NCBI RefSeq assembly: GCF_945952055.1
Contig: NZ_CAMFHB010000017.1
Coordinates: 51,644-115,643 of the forward strand
Origin: an uncultured Alsobacter sp.
GTDB taxonomy: Bacteria; Pseudomonadota; Alphaproteobacteria; Rhizobiales; Beijerinckiaceae
Length of the DNA: 64,000 nt
Direction of reading: 5' to 3'
A program made the position numbers and the translations under genes. Below the pieces are notes generated by a model. The model ran no database searches. It was not told the DNA's origin and was given only the letters and a program-made list of their open reading frames with translations. Below, one piece after another: positions 35,672-42,635 of the stretch; the stretch's first letter is position 1, and every line of letters starts with the position of its first letter.

Positions 35672-36445
35672 ATGGCCAAGCAATTCTGGACCGCCATCGA
35701 GAACGGCATCGCGGAACTCGTGATCGAGAACCCACCGGTCAATGCGCTCGACAGCATCGGCTGGCGCAGCTTCTCGGAAGAAATCGACGCGCTGCAGAGG
35801 CATCCGGACGTACGGGTCATCGTCATCCGTGCCGAGGGCCGTGGCTTCTGCGCCGGCGTCGACATCAAGGAACTGCAGCGGCACCCCGAGAGAATTCCCG
35901 AGGTGAATGCCGGAAACTGGGAGACTTTCCGGGCCATCCACCGCGGCCTGAAACCCGTCATCGTCGCGGCCCACGGCTATATCCTGGGCGGCGGCATCGG
36001 GATCTGCGGCTCGGCGGACGTCATCGTCTGCTCGCCCGATGCGACCTTCGGCGTCCCCGAGGTCGACCGGGGCGCACTCGGGGCCGGCGCCCACCTTCAG
36101 CGGCTGTTCCCGGTCCAGAAAGTCCGGCAGATGTACTTCACCGGCGAGCCCATCGACGCGGCCGAGGCGCACCGGCTCGGGGCGGTCGAGAAGGTCGTCC
36201 CGCGCGACGAGCTCCGTGCCGCCGCAATGGCCATCGCCGCGAAGATCGCGTCGAAGAGCGCGACCATCATCCGCCTCGCCAAGGAGGCCCTGAACGGCAT
36301 CGAGGACGGCGACCTCGAGCACAAGTACCGCTGGGAACAGGGCTTCACGGCGCAAGCCTATCTCACCGCAGAGTCCCAAGAGGCGCGGGACGCCTTCGTG
36401 GCCAAGCGCGACGCCGACTTCGACAAGGCAAAGGGCGCCCGCTGA
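35672..36445 (+). CDS. echA20: EchA20-like ring-D-opening hydrolase (crotonase fold)
   Basis: This 257-residue crotonase superfamily member has RAEGRGFCAGVDIKELQR near residue 50, LGGGIGICGSADVIV forming the second oxyanion segment, then DATFGVPEVDRGALGAGAHLQRL and a C-terminal YRWEQGFTAQAYL, a pattern I recognise from mycobacterial EchA20 (Rv3550). EchA20 hydrolytically opens ring D of the HIP-derived CoA thioester, giving the substrate of IpdAB. It starts 12 bases after the ipdC-like stop; a GGGAG ribosome-binding site is present. Confidence 0.83.
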   Translation: MAKQFWTAIENGIAELVIENPPVNALDSIGWRSFSEEIDALQRHPDVRVIVIRAEGRGFCAGVDIKELQRHPERIPEVNAGNWETFRAIHRGLKPVIVAAHGYILGGGIGICGSADVIVCSPDATFGVPEVDRGALGAGAHLQRLFPVQKVRQMYFTGEPIDAAEAHRLGAVEKVVPRDELRAAAMAIAAKIASKSATIIRLAKEALNGIEDGDLEHKYRWEQGFTAQAYLTAESQEARDAFVAKRDADFDKAKGAR

Positions 36446-36470
36446 GGGCGGCAACGGGAGATCGACTGGC

Positions 36471-37253
36471 ATGCTGCAACCGCGCTACGTGGAGGGCCAT
36501 GGCCTTCTGTCCGGCCGCACCGTCCTCATCACGGCAGCCGCAGGCGTCGGCATCGGCTTCGCCGCGGCGCGGCGGACGGTGGAAGAGGGATGCCGGGCCA
36601 TCATGATCTCGGACATCCACGAGCGCCGGCTGGGCGAAGCGGCCGACAAGCTGCGCGCACTGCCCGGTAGCCCGTCCGTCCATTCGCGCCTGTGCAACGT
36701 CACCCGCGAGGACGACGTCCAGGCGCTCGTCGAGGCTGCAGAGGCCGAACTGGGCGGCATCGACGTCCTCATCAACAATGCGGGCATGGGTGGGCTGAAG
36801 CCCGTCGTCGAGATGACCGACCAGGAGTGGGACCTGGTGCTCGACGTGACCCTCACCGGCACGATGCGGATGACCCGTGCCGCCCTGCGCAAGATGATCC
36901 CTCGCCGGCGCGGCGTGATCGTGAACAATGCGTCCGTCCTGGGCTGGCGGGCCCAGAAGGGCCAATCCCATTATGCGGCTGCCAAGGCCGGCGTCATGGC
37001 CTTCACCCGGTGCAGCGCCCTCGAGGCCGCGGAGCACGGCATCCGCATCAATGCCGTGTCGCCCTCCATCGCCATGCACGAATTCCTGAAAAAGGCCGCC
37101 GGCCCCGGCGAACTCGAGGCCCTGGCTGCGCAGGAAGCCTTCGGCCGGGCTGCCGAAGTGTGGGAGGTCGCCAACGTGATGATGTTCCTGGCCAGCGACT
37201 ACTCCGGCTACATGACGGGCGAGGTCGTGTCCGTCTCCAGCCAGAGGGCCTGA
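36471..37253 (+). CDS. ipdF: IpdF-like 5-hydroxy-HIC-CoA dehydrogenase (SDR)
   Basis: This 260-residue short-chain dehydrogenase has the unusual cofactor motif ITAAAGVGIGFAAARR, and VNNASVLGWRAQKGQSHYAAAKAGVM with RCSALEAAEHGIRINAVSPSIA. These strings nearly reproduce mycobacterial IpdF (Rv3559c) as I recall it, which oxidises the ring hydroxyl of 5-hydroxy-HIC-CoA. The catalytic YAAAK is intact. It follows the echA20-like gene by 25 bases and precedes a MaoC gene by 3 bases. Confidence 0.84.
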   Translation: MLQPRYVEGHGLLSGRTVLITAAAGVGIGFAAARRTVEEGCRAIMISDIHERRLGEAADKLRALPGSPSVHSRLCNVTREDDVQALVEAAEAELGGIDVLINNAGMGGLKPVVEMTDQEWDLVLDVTLTGTMRMTRAALRKMIPRRRGVIVNNASVLGWRAQKGQSHYAAAKAGVMAFTRCSALEAAEHGIRINAVSPSIAMHEFLKKAAGPGELEALAAQEAFGRAAEVWEVANVMMFLASDYSGYMTGEVVSVSSQRA

Positions 37254-37256
37254 GAC

Positions 37257-37715
37257 GTGGGGCTCGTCTTTCGCTCTCCATCGGAGGCGGTCGCTGCGGT
37301 GGGAACCGCGCTCGGGGCGAGCCCATGGATCGCGATCGACCAGGAGCGGATCGACCGCTTCGCGAAGGCCACGGGCGACTTCCAGTGGATCCACGTGGAC
37401 CCCCTGCGCGCCAAGGACGGGCCCTTCGGGCGGACGGTGGCGCACGGCTACCTGACCTTCTCGCTGATCAACATGGTCCTGCCGGATCTCATCCGTGCCG
37501 AAGGCATGACCATGGGCATCAACTACGGTGCCGACAGGCTGCGGTTTCCCGCGCCCGTGCCCGTGGGCTCGCGGATCCGGGCCGTCGGCGAACTCGTCAG
37601 GGCCGATCTGCTGGACGGCAACGCGGTGCAGACGACGGTGCGGATCACGATGGAAATCGAAGGGCAGGCGAAGCCCGGCTGCGTGGCGGACATCGTCGGC
37701 CGCTTCTACTTCTGA
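37257..37715 (+). CDS. MaoC-family (hot-dog) enoyl-CoA hydratase
   Basis: This 152-residue single hot-dog protein has IDQERIDRFAKATGDFQWIHVDPLRAKDGPFG with the hydratase Asp/His pair (D...WIHVD), then VAHGYLTFSLI, which are hallmarks of (R)-specific enoyl-CoA hydratases. The start is a GTG 3 bases after the ipdF-like stop. It could hydrate the product of the FadE30-like dehydrogenase; this is inferred from context. Confidence 0.85.
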   Translation: MGLVFRSPSEAVAAVGTALGASPWIAIDQERIDRFAKATGDFQWIHVDPLRAKDGPFGRTVAHGYLTFSLINMVLPDLIRAEGMTMGINYGADRLRFPAPVPVGSRIRAVGELVRADLLDGNAVQTTVRITMEIEGQAKPGCVADIVGRFYF

Positions 37716-37736
37716 GAGTTCGTGAATGGCTTTCCC

Positions 37737-37877
37737 GGTCCAGCTTGCGCCACCCTCTCCACGTCATGGCCGGGCTCGGCCCGGCCATCCACGACTTGAG
37801 AGTGGCCCCGGCAAAGTCGTGGATCCCCGGGCCGAAGCCCGGGGATGACGGCTGAGAGATGGGCCTGAACTGGACTG
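37737..37877 (-). repeat. Dispersed palindromic repeat, copy 2 (141 bp, inverted relative to copy 1)
   Basis: Read in this direction it matches the reverse complement of 26305-26445 along its whole length with scattered substitutions: CACCCTCTCC, GTCATGGCCGGGCT, GGCCATCCACGACTTGAG, AAGTCGTGGAT, and the terminal GAACTGGACTG are shared. It is non-coding and separates maoC from the NTF2-fold gene, where it may end or attenuate the ipdC operon transcript. Confidence 0.8.
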
Positions 37878-37921
37878 GCAGTCCTGATGCGAAAGACACG
37901 ACGGCTCTGAAGAGGGTGGCC

Positions 37922-38551
37922 ATGGACGACGTGCAAGCAGAGATCCTCAGGCGACTCGACCGCATCGAGTCCCGCGACGAAATCCGCCAGCTCATCTCGA
38001 AATATTCCCTCGCGCTCGACATGCGCGACATGGACGCCATGGCCAATCTTTTCGTGCCCGACGTGAAGGTCGGACGCGGCTCGTCCGGTCGCCAGGCGCT
38101 CCGCGACTGGCTCGACGACACCATGCGCCGCCAGTTCGACGGCACGTCGCACCACGTCGGAACGACGATCATCGAGTTCATCGGGACCGAGGAGGCCGTC
38201 GGTGTCGTCTACTCGAAGAACGAGCACGAGACCGGGGCCGAATGGGTCATCATGCAGATGATGTACTACGACCATTATCGGCGCGTGGACGGCCGCTGGT
38301 GCTTCGCGAAGCGGCAACCGCTCTACTGGTACGCGACCGACCTGAACCGCCCGCCGATCGGCTCGCGCAAGATGCGCTGGCCGGGACGGGAGCCGTACGA
38401 GGGGTCCTTCCACGATCTCTTCCCGAGCTGGGAAACGTACTGGAGCCGCAAGGGCGCGCCCTCCGAACCGATCGGCGAGCCGGCCCCCCTCGAGGCGTTC
38501 ATCGAGACGATGCGGGCGGGGCGGGAGATCCGAGGCCAGCGTGTCCGCTGA
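37922..38551 (+). CDS. NTF2-fold (SnoaL-like) protein
   Basis: The protein has about 209 residues. RRLDRIESRDEIRQLISKYSLALDMRDMDAMANLF is a SnoaL_4 N-terminus, then HHVGTTIIEFIGTEEAVGVVYSKNEH and YYDHYRRVDGRWCFAKR. It is longer than the others at the C-terminus. The ATG at 37922 has AGAGGG upstream and avoids the dispersed repeat. Its last 11 bases overlap the OYE start. Function unknown. Confidence 0.78.
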   Translation: MDDVQAEILRRLDRIESRDEIRQLISKYSLALDMRDMDAMANLFVPDVKVGRGSSGRQALRDWLDDTMRRQFDGTSHHVGTTIIEFIGTEEAVGVVYSKNEHETGAEWVIMQMMYYDHYRRVDGRWCFAKRQPLYWYATDLNRPPIGSRKMRWPGREPYEGSFHDLFPSWETYWSRKGAPSEPIGEPAPLEAFIETMRAGREIRGQRVR

Positions 38552-39644
38552 CGCAACAGTCCTCGACGGCCTTTTTCGTCCCACGTCCGTCGCGGGTCTG
38601 GACCTGGCGAGCCGGATCGTCATGGCGCCGATGTCCCGCTATTCCTGCCCGGACGGATGTCCGACCGAGGAGGTCGCCGCCTATTACCGGAGGCGGGCCG
38701 CTGCTGCGGTGGGACTGATCATCAGCGAGGGGACCTATGTCGGGCACCCGAGCGCCGCCAGCTACGACAAGGTTCCGGTCTTCCACGGCGAGGCGCTCGC
38801 CGGCTGGAAGAGGGTCATCGATGCCGTGCACGGCGCGGGCGGCCGCATGTTTCCCCAGCTCTGGCACACGGGCAGCTTCCGCCAGTCCTGGATGGGGCCA
38901 GAGCCGGGGGTACCCGGATGGGGGCCGTCCGAGAACCTCAATGCCTTCACGGGTCACCCCGAGGCCACGGCGGCCATGTCAGAGGCCCACATCGCAGCGG
39001 TGATCGAGTCCTACGCACGGGCGGCCGAGGACGCGCGCACCCTCGGCTTCGACGGCGTCGAGATCCACGGGGCCCACGGTTACCTGATCGACGAATTCCT
39101 GTGGTCGGCCACGAACCGGAGGACCGATCGCTATGGCGGGGACCGGCGGGCGCGCACGCGCTTCGCGGTCGAGGTCGTGTCGGCCATCCGCGATCGGGTC
39201 GGGCCAGACTACCCCATCTCCTTCCGCTTCTCCCAGTGGAAGCAGCAGGACTACGCGGCCCGCCTGGCCGATACTCCGGGCGAACTCGCCGAGATCCTCG
39301 AGCCGCTGGTCGACGCCGGCGTGTCGATCTTCCATGGCTCGACGCGGCGGGCCTGGGAACCGGCCTTCGAAGGCTCAGAGTTGACCCTCGCCGGCTGGAC
39401 GCGGAAGCTGAGCGGCAGGCCCGTGATCGCCGTCGGCGGGGTCGGCCTGTCTCGGCCCGGGCTGGGCGCTGCAGCGCCAGCATCGCTCGACGTGATCAAG
39501 GGTCCCCTGGAGCGTGGCGAGTTCGACCTGCTCGCCGTGGGGCGTGCGTTGCTCGCCGATGCCGAATGGGCCATCAAGCTGCGCGACGGCCGGCTGTCGG
39601 AGATGGTCGGGTATGACAAGGACGCGCTGGCCGGGCTGGTCTAG
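38541..39644 (+). CDS. Old-yellow-enzyme family NADH:flavin oxidoreductase
   Basis: This 367-residue FMN TIM-barrel protein has LASRIVMAPMSRYSCPDG at the N-terminus, FPQLWHTG near 110, and GFDGVEIHGAHGYLIDEFLWSATNRRTDRYGG, the OYE signature, near 170. Members reduce activated C=C bonds, including steroid enones and dienoyl-CoAs. The start is a GTG overlapping the NTF2-fold gene by 11 bases. It is the last gene before the GC-poorer block. Confidence 0.87.
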   Translation: MSADATVLDGLFRPTSVAGLDLASRIVMAPMSRYSCPDGCPTEEVAAYYRRRAAAAVGLIISEGTYVGHPSAASYDKVPVFHGEALAGWKRVIDAVHGAGGRMFPQLWHTGSFRQSWMGPEPGVPGWGPSENLNAFTGHPEATAAMSEAHIAAVIESYARAAEDARTLGFDGVEIHGAHGYLIDEFLWSATNRRTDRYGGDRRARTRFAVEVVSAIRDRVGPDYPISFRFSQWKQQDYAARLADTPGELAEILEPLVDAGVSIFHGSTRRAWEPAFEGSELTLAGWTRKLSGRPVIAVGGVGLSRPGLGAAAPASLDVIKGPLERGEFDLLAVGRALLADAEWAIKLRDGRLSEMVGYDKDALAGLV

Positions 39645-39816
39645 CCCAGGTCCTGGTGAAATCCCCCAGGCTGCCGCAATTGGTCCGTCCCGCAGCCGGC
39701 GTCGCCAAGGGATCGTCGGCCGGTCCGTAGAGCCAAAGGACGACGGAGGAGGCACCGGCTGCACTCCGGGGCCGGCTCCGGTGGCGGAACGGTGGTTCGC
39801 TGGGAGCCTACCGACT

Positions 39817-40710
39817 TCAGGAACCCTCAAAGGTCTTGCTGACGATTTCGTGAAAGCGCTCCGCGGCTGGTGAGAGAACCCGACCTTTCCTGGAGAAGAG
39901 GGACAGCGGCCGTTCTATTATCGGGTCAGTGAGGGGCACGACGGACAACCCAGCGCGCAGTTGTTCCGGGATCAGAAACGCGGGCAGGATTGCATATCCC
40001 TGTCCCTCGGATGCAAGCGCCAGAGCGGTCGAGAGCAGCGAGACCTCAATCAGAGGCTGGAAGTCCGTCCCGTGTGCGGCAAGGATCCCATCCAGAATGG
40101 GCCTCACGACATTGCTCTTGCGCATCGCTATGGTCGGCAGTCCGACAAGCTCATCCCATCGCAAGCTCTTCCGGTCCGCCAGGGCGGATTGTGCGGGAAC
40201 GACGAGACTGACGACGTCTGACGAGAGACGGACGCTGTCGAGGTCGGGATGAGACGCAACAGTCCCAATGCCAAAGTCGGCGCTGCCATTCAGGACCGTA
40301 TCGACGAGATCCTGCGGGAGAATATCGTGGATGACAAATCGCCAGCGCGGATAGTGCGCCCTGAACTGGCGGAGCATCTTCGGCAGGATCGAGCTCGCGA
40401 CAGCCGCCGTGCAGGCGAGGCTGACGCTACCGACGTGCCCCTCCTGCAAGCCCCTAAGCTCCTCAATCAGGGTCGCCGTTTCTCCAAGAATCAGTTCGGC
40501 TCGCCGCAGCGTTTCGCGTCCGGCTTCCGTGAGGCGAATGACACGTTTCGATCGGTCGAGAAGGGGAATGTCCCCGCAGGCTCGCTCCAACTCCCTGAGG
40601 AGACTGCTGACGGCAGGCTGGCTCAGTCCCATTCGTTCCGCAGCGGCCGTCACGCTGGAGAGCTTCGCCACCGTCGCAAAAGCCTCGAGCTGCCGAAGAG
40701 TCACTCGCAT
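39817..40710 (-). CDS. LysR-family transcriptional regulator
   Basis: This 297-residue protein has a winged helix-turn-helix (LRQLEAFATVAKLSSVTAAAERMGLSQPAVSSLLRELE) and a LysR effector domain. It is divergent from the penicillin-binding protein pair, an arrangement reminiscent of ampR next to cell-wall or beta-lactamase genes, but nothing in the sequence proves it controls them. A TTAT-N11-ATAA palindrome lies just upstream. Codon use is less GC-rich than in the catabolic genes to its left. Confidence 0.88.
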   Translation of the reverse strand: MRVTLRQLEAFATVAKLSSVTAAAERMGLSQPAVSSLLRELERACGDIPLLDRSKRVIRLTEAGRETLRRAELILGETATLIEELRGLQEGHVGSVSLACTAAVASSILPKMLRQFRAHYPRWRFVIHDILPQDLVDTVLNGSADFGIGTVASHPDLDSVRLSSDVVSLVVPAQSALADRKSLRWDELVGLPTIAMRKSNVVRPILDGILAAHGTDFQPLIEVSLLSTALALASEGQGYAILPAFLIPEQLRAGLSVVPLTDPIIERPLSLFSRKGRVLSPAAERFHEIVSKTFEGS

Positions 40711-40719
40711 AACATGACC

Positions 40720-40738
40720 TTATGCTTTTACCCAATAA
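40720..40738. promoter_or_regulatory. Candidate LysR operator
   Basis: TTAT and ATAA flank an 11-base spacer (GCTTTTACCCA), giving the T-N11-A core of LysR sites. It begins 10 bases upstream of the lysR start and 152 bases from the penicillin-binding protein gene, in a locally AT-rich stretch. Confidence 0.45.
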
Positions 40739-40890
40739 ATCAATTGGACGGATAGGCCTCTCCTGGCTAACCGTCAACGCAGCGCCGTGAAAGCTCTCCG
40801 GACGCTCGGAACTCCATGCACTGGGAATTCGCGGGGAGCATACCCGCTCCACGAATTCATGTAATACTCAGCGAACCCACCGATCTACGC

Positions 40891-42627
40891 ATGTCGATCT
40901 TGGATGAAAATGAAAAAAGGCTGGCAGAAACTCTGCCACGCGGTCTGTTTTACATCGATGGGGCGAAGACTGGACCCAGAATTGGCCTGATCTCCATAGC
41001 GTTCACAGTCGTCTTCCTGGTCATCGCAGGGCGCCTCATGGCGTTAGGTCTCTCACCGGACCTCGCACGTGAGGCGAGAACGCGGAGCGGCCCTGGCGTG
41101 GTTGCTCTGCGTCCCGACATCGTGGACCGGAACGGACAGCTTCTCGCAACGAGCGTCAGCACAGCTTCAATCTTTGCCGAGCCACGCAACATTGTTGATC
41201 CCGATGAGGCATCCGAGCTTTTGAACGGCGTCTTCCCTGATCTGAACGCCAGCGATCTGCGCGCGAAGCTTGCATCCAAGAAGGCATTTGCCTGGATTGC
41301 CCGCCACGTGACACCCCGGCAGCAGGCTGAAGTGCATCGACTGGGCATTCCTGGCGTCGGTTTCTGGCCCGAGAGCAAGCGGGTCTATCCCAATGGTCGG
41401 CTGGCCGCCCATGTGCTTGGGGCCACAAACATCGACGGCACAGGTATTGCCGGAATCGAGAAATACCTCGACACCCACGGACTCGACGATCTGAGCAGAG
41501 CCGGTCTCAACATCGAAAGAGGAGATCTGAAGCCGGTGACGCTATCGCTGGACTTGCGAGTTCAGCATGCGTTGCAGGAAGAGCTCGAGAAAGGTCTGCG
41601 GAAGTACAAGGCGGCTGCCGCGGCGGGCGTCGTTTACGACGTCAACAGCGGCGAGGTGCTGGCCCTCTCCTCACTGCCGGACTTCGATCCCTTCAACCCC
41701 GCCGATGCACTCGACCCGGCCCGCATCAACCGCATCAACGTGGGCGTGTTCGAGATGGGCTCCACGCTGAAGGCGCTGACGACAGCGATGGCGCTGGATT
41801 CCGGCAAGGTGGGGATCAACTCGACCTTCGACACCAGTACGGGTGTCCTTCGCTGGGGCAAGCAGACGATCCATGAGTATCACGGCACCGGCCGCAGCCT
41901 CACCGTTCCCGAGGTGTTCGTGCACTCATCCAACATTGGTTCGGCCAAGATGGCCCTGATGGTGGGCGTGCAGGGACATCAGGAGTTCTTGCGCAAGATG
42001 GGCATGCTGGATCGTCTCCGGACCGAACTGCCCGAAAGCGCTGCTCCCATCGTGCCCTCGCGCTGGGGTGAGCTCAACACGATGACCATTGCGTTCGGGC
42101 ATGGCCTGGCCGTCGCCCCGCTCCAGGCCGTGATGGCTGTCGGAGCCCTGGTCAACGGGGGGAAGCTGATCCGTCCGACCTTCCTCAAGCGGAGTACACC
42201 AGAGGCGTCAGAGCAGGCGCAGCAGGTGGTGAAGCCGGAGACAAGCGAGGCGCTGCGCTACGTCATGAGGCTGAACGCCGTCAAAGGCTCCGCCTCCAGA
42301 GCCGCGGTGCCGGGCTATTTCGTCGGCGGCAAGACGGGCACGGCCGAGAAGGTGATCAATGGCCGCTACGCTCACGACAGGCTGTTCACGACGTTCATGG
42401 CGATCGTACCGGCGGACGCGCCCAAGTACCTGTTTCTGACAGTAATGGACGAACCTCAAGGCATTCCGGAAACCTTCGGCCAAGCCGCCGCGGCCTGGAA
42501 CTCGGGAGCGGTCACCGGGCACGTTATCGAACGGGTCGCGCCCATGCTCCTGGCGCCTCGGTTCAACCCGCCCATGGCACCTTTCCCGACGATGGAGCGC
42601 CTTCATGCCTGGGGCACTCAAGGCTGA
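40891..42627 (+). CDS. Class B penicillin-binding protein (FtsI/PBP2-like transpeptidase)
   Basis: This 578-residue inner-membrane transpeptidase has one N-terminal transmembrane segment (about 30-53), the pedestal-domain motif RPDIVDRNGQLLATSV, and all three active-site motifs: STLK at 291-294, SSN at 346-348 and KTG at 481-483. It cross-links septal or lateral peptidoglycan. FtsI normally lies in the division cluster; here the gene is beside a class A enzyme, so it is probably a paralogue. The ATG at 40891 is chosen; a longer in-frame reading from 40816 lacks a plausible leader. Confidence 0.88.
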   Translation: MSILDENEKRLAETLPRGLFYIDGAKTGPRIGLISIAFTVVFLVIAGRLMALGLSPDLAREARTRSGPGVVALRPDIVDRNGQLLATSVSTASIFAEPRNIVDPDEASELLNGVFPDLNASDLRAKLASKKAFAWIARHVTPRQQAEVHRLGIPGVGFWPESKRVYPNGRLAAHVLGATNIDGTGIAGIEKYLDTHGLDDLSRAGLNIERGDLKPVTLSLDLRVQHALQEELEKGLRKYKAAAAAGVVYDVNSGEVLALSSLPDFDPFNPADALDPARINRINVGVFEMGSTLKALTTAMALDSGKVGINSTFDTSTGVLRWGKQTIHEYHGTGRSLTVPEVFVHSSNIGSAKMALMVGVQGHQEFLRKMGMLDRLRTELPESAAPIVPSRWGELNTMTIAFGHGLAVAPLQAVMAVGALVNGGKLIRPTFLKRSTPEASEQAQQVVKPETSEALRYVMRLNAVKGSASRAAVPGYFVGGKTGTAEKVINGRYAHDRLFTTFMAIVPADAPKYLFLTVMDEPQGIPETFGQAAAAWNSGAVTGHVIERVAPMLLAPRFNPPMAPFPTMERLHAWGTQG

Positions 42628-42635
42628 CGCAGCAG

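Noticed and set aside
39645..39816. Possible small gene or terminator between the OYE gene and the LysR gene
   Set aside because: Only short GC-rich inverted stretches (CACCGG...CCGGTG) without a T-run or a convincing reading frame are present.
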